NCBI GenBank assembly: GCA_964023205.1
Contig: OZ026847.1
Coordinates: forward strand, 13,461,182-13,525,181
From: Lutraria lutraria
Taxonomy: Eukaryota; Mollusca; Bivalvia; Venerida; Mactridae
Direction: 5' to 3'
Length of the DNA stretch: 64,000 nucleotides
Below, in pieces: positions 12,325 to 24,400 of the stretch (the stretch's first letter is position 1; every line of letters starts with the position of its first letter). Below the pieces are notes generated by a model. It saw only the letters and a list, made by a program, of their open reading frames with translations, had not been told where the DNA came from and ran no database searches. The position numbers and the translations under genes were made by a program.

Positions 12325-15300
12325 TAGACTATGGGGCACCAATACCCCCCCTTCCCCCCCCCCCGGAGGCATTTTTCTACAGTATGTTTTTCTGAAAGTG
12401 TATGGAAAGACCTACCAAATCCCAGTGTCTACCATCTGGATGTTGGGGCTTTACTCCGTTACCGCCATTTTGGGGCGTTACCATAATTGAAATTTTAAAG
12501 TTAACACAATACGGCAAAGAGATCAAAATAATTTGTGTTAAAGGCTTTGTAATTATGATTATAAGCACAGAGAATGTAAACAAGAGTGTAGAAATGTTAA
12601 ACTCATCATCAAATGTGGTATAATTTACGTTACCAATATTACATCACTGAAATAAGGTCACATATACTCTAAAATATTCGATTATCATCATATACTTACT
12701 GTTTCTGGATCGAGCAGAACACTATCTAATGGGTAAATGGTACTCTATTGTATTATATGTTGACAAGGTGAAAAAAGGTCACAATAATGCAGAAAATACG
12801 TGTATATTATTAACCGCATGCGTTACCAAAATATAACTATGAACATAAGTGAATGTATATCTAAACCTTGATATTTTTTGCATCAGACATTATAAAATCT
12901 AAAGTGGCATTTAGGCTTAAATTAAAAAAAAAACGTTTCATTATAAAATTTTCATATCAATCAATCAAATCAAAGCAATCAATTGTCAATTAATAAATAA
13001 TTTCATTAATCAAATAAATATTTAATTTAGTCTATCAATTACATAGTAATTTATAGATATGTTTCTTTTTTAATGATTATGCAATTGTAACCTGTGACCT
13101 AGCAGTGGCCATGAAATTGTACTCATTGGTTTGGCAGTTTCCGGAACAAATTCACTAATGTCATAGTGAGAACGGGTGTATTTCACACACGTGTGCTCCA
13201 TCTTCGATACATCTAGGTAAAGTAATGAACGACAGTGGTCACGCGGAACTAATGATAAATTCCGGAATTGTGCCAGTGGTTCTCTTGACAAAGTGACGTC
13301 TGGGAAACACTAAAACTATGCTCTATGGGAGCACAAGCCCTTATCGAAGGGTCAATTACCCCGGCCAACATTTGAACAAACACAACCTTTCACACAGAGT
13401 ATTTCAGCATAATATAATAACTCAGATACGAGCAGAACGTAACGCATTTGGCCTGCTTATGCTCTTGTCAGTTCAACATCACATAGACCTGAAGCTTACC
13501 TGGTCATTTCTTCTAGGTCGAGTGCCTTATATTGAATCACCAATAGAACCAACAACTAGCCATTCTACAGAAGGCGCACCCTATGTTGTTAATGGTAACG
13601 CCTAATTGGGTAACTGCAGAGTCTTATAGCAGTTCCGGACACATTCCAGCAAGTGATTGATGCGATTTCTTATCAGTTGCCTAAAACGTCTCGTGTAGAC
13701 TATACATCTATTATATCAGATGAGTGCCGATGACGTTTGGCAGCTCCAACGTTCTTGCTCTCAGGTAAAAAAAAGCAATTACTCCATGAAATCGGATAGG
13801 CTTCATATCTAATGACGACAATAAGACACAGTCAATAAAGCTAATCTTTGAGCAGTCTTATAGAAATGGCGTCACAGTCACACTAACTGAGATTCAAAGC
13901 ACTGAGATTACAGTCTGGAGCAAAGTTTAAATGTGTTAGACAAAACCATCGTTAAACCATTTAAAGGCCTGTGTTATCATCATTTTGAATTAAAATTTGA
14001 ATGTCAAGTATGTATAGTCTGTACAGATGTACATCATTTGACCAATTAACCACAATTACCGAGGAAAGTGCGTCAATGCCTCAGAGTGGGCCCTGCACTT
14101 TACTAGGAAGAAGAAGAAGAAGAAGAAAAGCTATCATGTGTCAATACGCAATCTCACTAATCTCAGAGACAATATAGTGTTCCAGCTCTACTTTACTGAA
14201 TAAAACTATTTTCAATATGTAGTGAACTTCGTTACCTCAACAGTTAATGATGATACGGAGGAAACAAACAGAATCCTGCATATATCTCCAACTTTTATCA
14301 AAACTGCAAAGTCTGCAATGTACACTTATACTATTTTTCAAAGCGGATGTATATGCGTCACGTAAGTGTAATTAGAAAAAGTAATGTATAGCTATAGGAG
14401 CTTTGCTCCTATAAATGAAGATTACATGACAATATTAGCCAATTTACCACGCATGTTTGTTCGGATGAACTTTACATTGCCATTGAGACATTTGTATGTG
14501 TGTTGTTTGGTCATTAAAATACGACATCAATAAACTGAGGTATGACAAGTATCAAATAATGGTTGTGTTCTGAACGCTTTAAGTGGTATGGACATGAGCT
14601 TACTCACTCCCTGCAGATCCCGTCTCGTACGTTCAATGTGTTACGGATAGTTATAAGGTGTATATTTGGACCCATGCAAAGAGGGCAATCTTGATCTTCT
14701 AAAAGTAGATGAAATTGGACGACATGCGGGAATACAACTGGTACGAGGATAATATTGTGCCAAAGGCTAGCGACGCAGAAGACACTGATGATAAAAACGA
14801 CATTGAGCTCATTAGTATGCTCGATGCTGTCTATAAAACAGAAAAGTGATGAGGATTTGTGAAATTCGTGAACGTTTGCCATCAGAACAACAAAAATACC
14901 TTGATGACAATGTGTACAGCTAATGAAATCTAACATAACATACAATATTGCACTTAAGTATATATATATATAAATAATCATGTAACAAATTGTAACGTAC
15001 ATGACACACACGTGTTTATATGTGTCAATGGCACAATGTTTATTGCACTGTCGCTGTCATTGTAAATTTGATTGTTTCATAGATACATATTCTTAGAATA
15101 CATTCGATGATGATTTTATAACAGTTTCATAGAAATGTTGTTACTCGTTTATGAATAATTTCAAATGTAACATAAATAAAACCATGTAACGTAAACACAA
15201 TCAGTGATGAATTAAAAAAGTTGGAATGTTAAATTACATGTACGTATTGCCAGTAACCAAGTATAAACATTTTGTATATCAAATCAATGTTTTATGCATT

Positions 15301-16020
15301 GTAAAGCGTGTTAAGTACTTATCGTGATAAAGGTAACGTTATGTAACGTAAACTACTATTATCCCAGTCAAACTTTGCAACATTTGTAACTAGAAATGTT
15401 TTTCAGTTATGGGTATTAATGAATGCATCTTGATTACCTATCACTGTATACCTATTTGATCATAGCATGTGATCACAGTAATATAAATGATTTCCATGTA
15501 ACACGTATACTTTTATATGTAACGTATTTTACGTAAAATGAAGACATAAACGAGCATTCAATGAAAGAAAAACATGAACATGTGGTAGTATTTGCCTAAT
15601 ATGAAAAAAAAACATTGTTTACGACTGTTTTTGTGTTAATTTAACATATACAACTGTCATTTCCTTGTCATTTTAGGGTAACGCAGGGTAACGTAAATTA
15701 CAGAGCATATATAGTGCAATAAAGTGAAAAAAACATGCATTTGATCGACAAGTAAAGCCGTTGCTAACTTATTATGGTCAAAGGAATTGTTCAAATTGAT
15801 GAATTATTGAAAATATCTAGAATAAGACTTCTAACAAAATAAAATTATTGTCAAACGTATTTTTCGGTAACGGTAATTAACATGCTGTAGTTCACAAACG
15901 CCCCAACGCCCAGATTGTAGACACTGGAAAAATGATCAGCAGGCATTGAGCTTTCAAAAAAATGGTGTCTACAAAAATGCCTCCGGGGGGGGGAGGGTTT
16001 CGCCCAGTAGCCCAAAGCCT
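12325..16020. mobile_element. 3.7-kb TIR element inserted in LINE B
   Basis: The interval is flanked by ATTA at 12321-12324 and 16021-16024. Deleting it with one ATTA restores an uninterrupted LINE frame (..NASL|PIDIDSN..). The ends are imperfect long inverted repeats. Both carry a C-rich run followed by GGAGGCATTTTT, then CCAGTGTCTAC(C/A)ATCTGG and TGTTGGGGC (left) or CGTTGGGGCG (right). No transposase is visible, so the element is non-autonomous. Its interior is enriched in CGTTACC near the left end (about 12457, 12475, 12626, 12820) and its complement GGTAACG/GTAACGTA near the right (about 14990, 15180, 15335, 15525, 15680, 15865). A (GAA)n run lies near 14110. Superfamily not assigned. 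Confidence 0.75.
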
Positions 16021-18470
16021 ATTACCTATAGATATAGATTCCAATGTTGAAAATTTTGTTACATTAATAGACGAGGTGTGTGCTCCAACATTTAAAGCTA
16101 ATAATCAGAACGTCCGAAACGGAAGTAAAATCTCAAAAAATAAACCTTTGTATGATGACGTTTGTTTGGACAGTAAACGCGATTTCTACCGGAAGTTGAA
16201 TTCTTATAGACAAGATAATAATGAAGAAACTAGAAAGTTAATGGTTGAAGCCAGGTCCATTTATAAACAAAAGGTTCGAAATTTTAATTTTTTGAAAGAA
16301 AAACAAAATACTGACAAATTAATTGCAAACAACGTCAGGCTTTATTGGCGTATGTTGAAAGAATCTGTTGTTCCAAAAAGTCCGAAAAATATTTCGCTGA
16401 ATACGTTTACTCAGTATTTTAAAGCTATCAATAATCCAGATGATGTATTTTACCAAGGAGATGAAGATGTTGAATATTTTAATGAGCATATAGTACGGAA
16501 TGATATCAATGACATGTTTTCTGAATAGGCTTACCTTTTACACGCCAAGATCTAATGAAAGGCATTCTTGATTTGAACATCAATAAAAGTGGGGGACCTG
16601 ATGGGATACTGAATGAATTTATTTACTATGGCAAGGATGTTCTATCTGACTATCTTTTATGTTTATTCAATAAACTATTAATTATGGGATATTTTCCTAA
16701 AAGCTGGAGTGAAGGTTACATAATTCCAATTCATAAGAAGGGTAATTTATCAGAAGCATCGAACTTTAGAGGTATTACTTTATTAAGCGTGATAGGCAAA
16801 TTATTTACTCGATTAATAAACACTAGATTAACGCTGTGGGCTGAAACTTATTATATTTACGTAGAATCACAAGCAGGTTTTAGGGCGGGAATGGGTACTA
16901 TTGACAACATATTTGTACTACATGGGTTAATTAATCATGTAATTAATAATAATGCGCAATTGTATTGCGCTTTTATCGACTATTCTAAAGCTTTCGATTA
17001 TTTGGTTCGCCAAAATATATGATATAAACTTTATAAATTTGGGCTAAGAGGGAATTTGTATAATGTCATCAAATATATGTATAATCAAATTACATCCAGA
17101 GTTAAATTAAATAATGAGATCGGCGAAATATTCGAAAGCCATCTTGGAGCAAGGCAGGGTGAGAGCTTGTCGCCTTTTCTATTTTCCATGTATCTTAATG
17201 ATCTGGAAGATCAACTTCTTTTAAATGGAGCAAAGGGTGTTGGTTTAGGTTTTATTAAAATGTTTTTATTGATGTATGCCGATGACATCGTGATATTGGC
17301 TAACTCATCAGAAGAACTACAAAGTAATCTTAACATATTAGAGACATACTGTAATCGTTGGAAACTTACTGTAAATAAAGATAAAACCAAAATTATTATA
17401 TTCAGAAAAGGCGGGCGTTTACCACCAGACGTTAAATTTTTCTACCAAGGTTGTGAATTGGAAATTGTTAACAAATTTACGTATCTTGGAATAGTGTTTT
17501 CATCTAGGGGATCCTTTGTAGAAACGCAAAAAACATTAGCTGGCCAGGCTCAAAAAGCTATTTTTACATTAAGAAAATGTCTACATAGATTTCATAACAT
17601 AACAATAAGGCATTCTTTAGAATTATTCGATAAACTTGTGAAACCAATTTTATTTTACGGTGGTGAAGTTTGGGGGTTTAATAGGGCATTAATAATTGAA
17701 AAAATTCACACTTCGTTTTGTAAGTCAATATTGAGAGTAAAAAGTAACACACAAAACGATTTTTTATACGGAGAATTAGGTCGATGGGATTTTTACTCAC
17801 TAAGAATTATACAAATTATAAAATTTTGGTTAAAAGTTATCAATAAAAGTGAAAGGAAATATATAAACATCATATACAGAATCATGTTGAAAGATATTGA
17901 AAACAAACCGCACATCACTAACTGGCATATAATGTTAAAGATACATTAAATAAATTAGGATTCTCTGAAGTGTGGTACTCACAGGGTGTAGGTAATACTA
18001 AACTATTTTTATTATTGTTAAAACAAAGAGTTAAAGACATTTTTATGCAAGAATGGAATAATCGAGTACAAATATCATCCCGTTCAAGGTTTTTTGAGTT
18101 TTTGCAAATTTTGACTACAGCATGTATCTAGATAATATAAATATAAAAAAATATCTCATATCTATGACAAGATTTAGGCTCTCTTCTCATCGTTTAAGAA
18201 TTGAAACAGGTCGTTGGAATTACACCCCAAAAAATGAAAGATTATGTCCTTGTTGTCTTAAACTTGAAGATGAAATGCATTTTCTATTTGAATGTAAACT
18301 GTATGATTCAATAAGATCTCAATATATTCTATCATATTATAGAATGCATCCAAATATTTTTAAAACAGAACAATTGCTTAATTCCAGTAATACCCTAATA
18401 ATGAGAAACCTATCCGTATTTATTTATAAAGCTTTCGAGATAAGGTCGTCATTTAGGAATCAAACTTAAC
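16021..18470 (+). pseudogene. LINE B, 3' part: reverse transcriptase and C-terminal Cys motif
   Basis: This continues the ORF of 11112-12324. Landmarks: KSGGPDGILNEF, WSEGYIIPIHKKG, NFRGITLLSVIGKLF, the first-aspartate motif FIDYSKAFD (about 16970-17000), GARQGESLSPFLFSMYLND, and an intact LMYADDIVILA catalytic box (about 17270-17300). The C-terminus has LCPCCLKLEDEMHFLFEC, a Cys/His cluster common in these proteins. Lesions: a frameshift at 16528-16555, a TGA at 17020-17022 where Trp is likely, a frameshift near 17945 and another near 18110. No poly(A) or simple 3' tail was recognised. Decayed, despite the intact YADD. Confidence 0.88.
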
Positions 18471-20017
18471 ATACGTGTAAACATACTTATATGTCATAAC
18501 GCTTAATTAACTAAATAATACTCAATTTTATCTTACACTCACATCTGCTATTTACTTTTGATGTGCTCTTGCATGAATTGTTAGGCATCATCTGTTCTGT
18601 TGAATAGCTTGATACATATTTCAATGTATCGCTTGTACAATATGTATTATTGTTTTAGTATTATTTGCATCATTTGAAAAAAATGTATTACATTTTAAAT
18701 AATGTTTAAGCATTATTGATATTATTAGACGCATCATTTAAATTGCCAGGCATTTCTTTCATTTTATTTCTGGTATGTTCTGTATCTTTTGAAGCAAATG
18801 CATGTTTTAACATGATGATGTCTTCGTTTCGCATGTGTAAGCTATACTAGTAATTAATAAAACATATTTGTTTAGCAATAATTTCTGCATACGTCCGGTT
18901 AAATCGCTTAAAGTGCCAAGTACTTTTTTCTGTTGTTTTCTGCATGTATTAACTTAATATGCATTCTTTTGTATGTATTTCTATAATTATGTTTTGTGTA
19001 AATGTATTTGTCCTTTTTTGACTGTCATGGGCTTTTTAGCCTTTATCGGTCTGTTGTAAATATGTATGTGGTATTGTAATAATAAACTATGTTCTATAAC
19101 ATTAAATGAGAAAATTTTATAACCTCGTGAAGTAATCTTCATTCTCTGCACTTTTTTCAATATATTTTTTATTAATGTGGTATGTGAACTTATTGCTTCC
19201 ATTTTCGTTTGAAGTTGGTGACTATCGTTCGTTCATAATTCTATATAAAAACTGTCAAAATACTCTTAAACCTCGTTTTTGACAGGCCATAAAGTTGTTT
19301 TTTACTAAGATGACATTTTTTTATAACCTCGTGAAGTATTCTGTGGTGTCCAAGCTTTATTACAATATATTTTTTAAGAAATTTGAAAATGTGGAAATTG
19401 CTTCCAATTTAGTTTGAAAATGGAGATATTCGCGTTCAAGCGCGCGTTTCCGTAACAATATTGTAGTAAGTACATTGTACATGTACAGTAGTCGATGTAG
19501 CAACTATCGAATTACAAAATGTAGTTGTTGTTATTGTGACCTTTCATACATTTAACACGTGACTAATTGTTAAATTGCTTTAGTAGGTATATGATTTAAG
19601 TCGGTATATTTTTACCATGAAACTCACTAAGGGGAGGCGTCTGAATCACAAAACAAAATAAACGCTGAGTCATCATCTTTGAGCATTTATAGACCTCGCC
19701 TATCATGTCTTAAGACAAACAAACACTGATATGTGCGGGTGCATTTACTTTTGTTTCTAGACAGTCTGCAACTTGTCGTTGTGTTATTAAATATTCATTC
19801 AGCATTATGCAATTTTTTATGCAAGCATTTCATGAATATATATTAATATCATTGTAGAATTTATGACAGACAATTACAGTCTACATGTAATGTAGATGTA
19901 CACTAGGATGCTATAGCATCCCTGATGTAAACAAATAAAACTATGGGAATTATTATTTAAATTACAAGGTAACCAGGGATATTATCTACATTAACAAGAA
20001 CATGTTTTTAAAATGCA

Positions 20018-20191
20018 ATGCCCCCTCAGAGTGACCATGACCATTGACCTAAAATGCACAGGTCTTGTAGAGGTTGTCATGAGGAAGTTTGATGATTGTA
20101 GGTGGAAGCATTTTGGTTTTATAGGCAAGGTTAAAGTTTAGTACAGACAAGACAAAAACTATATGCCTCCGATCTATTGATTAGGGGGCAT
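20018..20191. repeat. Short dispersed repeat with ATGCCCCCT/AGGGGGCAT ends
   Basis: The 174-bp segment begins ATGCCCCCT and ends AGGGGGCAT, a 9-bp inverted terminal match. Its inner part (AGGTTGTCATGAGGAAGTTT) has the look of a mobile repeat. No coding capacity. Confidence 0.5.
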
Positions 20192-21044
20192 AAAAATACG
20201 AATTGCACTTTTTTATCTATCATATATGCAAATAATGTGAAAATCCACAAACACAGAGGAAACTCTTTCACATCAACATTCAAGGGACAAAAAAACATCA
20301 AGCTAGTGGGAAAAAATGACCATATGAAAACTGTTTCGTTTACATATATTTGATTTAATTATCATTCAAATATATCAAATGCATTGATAAATCACAATAG
20401 TACATACAAAAAGAAATTAAGATTAGTTAATAAGCCTAACAAAAAATATAGTGTTTGCTGTCACCTCTCTACCTGGAGTTCCTGAAAAATTACCGACTGA
20501 CCTACCCTGAACAATCTTAATTTGAAAAGGCAAATGAACAAGACTTTATTTAATGTTTATGTTAGTATGCCTTTTTACAGGGATTTTCTTTATGTTTTGG
20601 CGAAGGCGTTCCAGTCCTTATTATTTGGTTAAGCCTTCATTTGGGGAAAAATATTCGTCTGAACCAATTTGGGGAATGAAACTTCAAGGCGTAAATTGGA
20701 AATTTGGGGAAAAAGCATGAATTCAAAGAAATGTTCAGAGGGAAAGACGCCCTTTCTAGGCTACAACAATATATTAAAGAAAACCCCTGTTTAAATATAA
20801 TATAAGTAGCAGACAGTAAAAAAATTCTCTTCCCATCAATTAGTCAGAAGAAAAAAACTGTAAACATGGTCTCCCAACCAGTATTAACCTCTTCCCCAAA
20901 CTGGTAACATGTACTGAAAACACAAGTATGGTGGCATAATAACAGCTGATTGTTTCAAAAAGCATTGATACACTTCCTGAGTAATGAACAGATGTGCTTA
21001 AAAGCATGAATATTTCAAACAATTTAAACAAACAGCTAAAATGT

Positions 21045-21245
21045 GATTACTTAACAAGAGCGCCCCAAGCAGCACTAACACTTGACCTTTCATCGCCTCA
21101 GTCAGACTTATCCACTGAAGTTTCATGTAGCTACCTCTTATAGTTTCTGAGTTATGAGCTACATGAAAGTTTTTGCACAGATACAAACAATGCAGTGATC
21201 ACATTAGCTTTACTTTTCTTCGAAAACAGCTGAGCTAAAAAGACT
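21045..21245 (-). repeat. Dispersed non-coding repeat, SINE-like
   Basis: Read on the minus strand it begins near TTTTTAGCTCAGCTGTTTTC and ends TTGGGGCGCTCTTGTT. The internal motif AGCTCATAACTCAGAAACTA is near-palindromic with the preceding CATGTAGCT. I judge it a common interspersed repeat from its appearance; no second copy is present in this window. Confidence 0.35.
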
Positions 21246-21433
21246 TGTAAACAATTTAAGTGGCAAATTACTCACCATATTCAAAGCAATTACAGACAAT
21301 CCTACATGATAAAATAAAAGTAGGACATATTTGAGTAGTTATTTGGTTTACACATTGAACATATCTCCAATGGACTTAACTTATACTTCACAAGATACTC
21401 AATTTACAATTCTATTTATACAAATATCACAAA

Positions 21434-24400
21434 TCACATAACACTCTGAGGTAAGTCTCTGTCCTCATCAATCTGTATACTGACAATATGGTGTCCAGGT
21501 ATCATTGCTAGACCTAATATTCTTGGTTCTTCTTTCTTTTCTGAAGTATCTACAAAAAAATATAGTATCATAATTAGAAAGGAGCTCTGAATTGCAATGA
21601 AATTTTCAACAGATATAAGGTCACCGTATTGCTACAATTAAAAGCAGATTAAACAAGATGACATTTATTACAAATTATTTAGACAAGCTCGGTAATCAGT
21701 ATAAGGCATAAAAACTTCTATTTAAGTGTTTATAAAGTTCAACATTGATAAGTATTTATATGTATGTACATGTATTGAGTTTAAAAAAGAATTTACAATA
21801 AGTACATGCATGTATTAGTGAATGCATCCCCTCATTATTAAGAGACAGATTCATTGTTAAAACATTACGGCATTAAATGTAATAATGAAACAACACTATT
21901 AAGAAGAAAATATCACAAATAGAGACTGTTTGAACAAGAGACCTTCAATCTTACCTGGTGGTTTTAAATATTCTTCACAAGATCCTAAGATAACATTCCT
22001 GTCTCTGTCTGTACATAGAAATATACCTGAAAATAATACAGAGCCATGGAACTGATTCGACTTGATGAGCAGAATTTAGTGTTTTGAAAAAAAAAAATTT
22101 GGACAGGTACAAGAACCAATAATTCAACTGGCCATCACTTATCACGAACAGAACACAACAAAACATAAATAATGGCGTTTAAAAATCAAACCGACACAAC
22201 TTTAAATTGGCTTGATAAAGACAGAGATGCTATCATGCTATATTTAAAAAATATCATAATATAGCATCCCTGATCAAGAATAAAAATCACTCAATCAGAA
22301 TTAACAATAAAAAATGTTTTAATTACCAATTAATGTTCTTCCATCAGTCATTTGTATCTTCATACTTTTGTTCAGCCATGATTTAAGTAGCTCTTTTCCT
22401 TTGCATGTAATACTGGATTCCTAAAATTTGTATAATATACATGTAAGGCGTAATTTTTTTTCTGGTAATCAAACCTACCCTAATTTCTTCCCCTAATCCT
22501 AAACTTTGTATTACACAAGACATGGGAAACCCACTTTTAATGATTGTGTTTTCCCTTTCCATATGCTTTCAAGACAAAACAAAAATATAGCACCGACCTA
22601 GTCACCTACACAATATTTTTAATGAGCGTGTAACAAAATGTACCCGAAACAAAAATTTTAGGTCTATTCACTCAGAAATAATATGTCAGAAATACATATT
22701 TTAGTTCAGTTTTTATATAAGGATTATACATGGATTTTCAACTTCCGTATTTACAGTTACCGGTAAAAGTAATAAAATCCTGTGGAAGTAATGTGAATCA
22801 ACGGGATTTCATGCTCACGTTTACAACAGTGAAAATATCTGTGATTAACAGATTATCTGAATGTTTAATTCAGGAGATGAAAGGATAATACTAAATGTAT
22901 GCTATCCTGGAATTTGAAATGTAAAATAATAATTTGTGTGAATGTGCATTAAAATATTCTGTGTTAAATGTCAAAATTTAAATATTAAATTTGAACTTAA
23001 AATTTTATGTATAAACTATAATAACCGGTATCAACATCCTTGAACTACATCCAATATGTGGAATAATTGATACTCGTATGCGTATAGATGTTTTCTATCT
23101 ACTAAACAGTTCACTTTGGTCCCAGGTCAGCTGTTGTAGTTATCGTGCCCAACTTGTTTTAATAGGGGATTTTCCACTCATAAATATGCTGATCTTTGTT
23201 TGACTGTGCAGGACTGGGCCTAGCTGCAAGTGTGTTGCCATCACAAACAGTCTAATTTATTAGTTGGACTAGTCGCTTGATATCGTTTAAGCTATTTTTG
23301 GCGAATCCTTGTTTTTTGGAGCAAATCAATGCGTTTATGTGTGTTAGTAAATTCAATAAAAATATTAAGCTATATGGTGTTAACATTAAATTTCTATCGT
23401 CCGAAATAATGACACATCCGAATACTTAAACACTTGACTAAACACATTTATTAATCTCTGAGAGAAATATACACCTTTCAATGGATTCACGCAGCTAAAT
23501 TCAGTAGATAATACAACCATTAACAATATTTAGTTTTCTCAGAAGAGAACAGAATACAGACATAATAAAAAAATAATTTCCTTACAAGATGCATTTCATC
23601 CATTTAACTGGTCTTTGCGGACTCTATCGATACTGCATAATGGAACGGGAACCATTGTTAGAGTCGCTATTAAATTCCATTCCTGTAACAATCCGTTCTT
23701 TTCCGTAGCCTGGATTACCTACCCCTTACACTACGTGATTGGTACTATTACGGAACATAGTACGACGGGGCCCAGACTATTTCTTTCCCGTGGCTATTGA
23801 ACTGGTTCCCGTTCCAAGTTAAATGGATGAAATGCATCTTGGAAGGAAATTATTATTTTTATCATTTTGTATCCTGTTTTTACGTTATTTAAAGGTCGAA
23901 CTTGATGATGTTTAGTCATTTTTAAGATCCCCGTAATATACTGAATGGTATTATAATTAAATAAACAGGTTAGTATGTGTATCGAAGTTAGAACTTAGTG
24001 AACTTTGGTTGTAGCGGAGACATAAAATACAATTGATCATATGGTCTATAAATAAACACATTTTGATTGGCTTAAAGCGTGACACATTATATAACAAAAA
24101 TGTCATGCATACTCAGGGACTTTAGTAAGTCCTTGGCATATTTAACGGCGAAACTTAATATTTAATGGAAATTTCCGAATTTCCAATTCTGAAAAAGAAC
24201 CAGGTCAATATTCATCAACCGGAATTATAAGCCGTTATTTGTAATACATTCATAGATCAGTATATCTACCAGAGACGTATAATACAATACGTCTCTGTAT
24301 CTACTAAGAAAATAACCGTATCATTCAGTACAGTCACATATGTACTACAGTCATGTAATGTAAAGTCCCTGGCACTACACTGCAGTCCAACATTTCATTT

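Larger units (their letters stand above)
18471..21433. other. Intergenic stretch with dispersed repeats
   Basis: No exon was recognised. It contains a local duplication: 19112-19215 resembles 19315-19430 (both start TTTTATAACCTCGTGAAGTA and contain CAATATATTTTTTA). It also contains the two short repeats listed separately at 20018-20191 and 21045-21245. Confidence 0.5.

Noticed and set aside
13318..13605. 95-codon plus-strand open frame
   Set aside because: Inside the same element; no recognisable domain, no splice context and no paralogue in the window.
14604..15011. 135-codon minus-strand open frame
   Set aside because: It lies within the 3.7-kb TIR element, has no transposase motif and contains simple-repeat-encoded runs (TYIYIYL type).
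24270..24298. Short hairpin AGAGACGTA...TACGTCTCT as a regulatory site
   Set aside because: A 9-bp stem in AT-rich intron sequence is expected by chance and has no supporting context.
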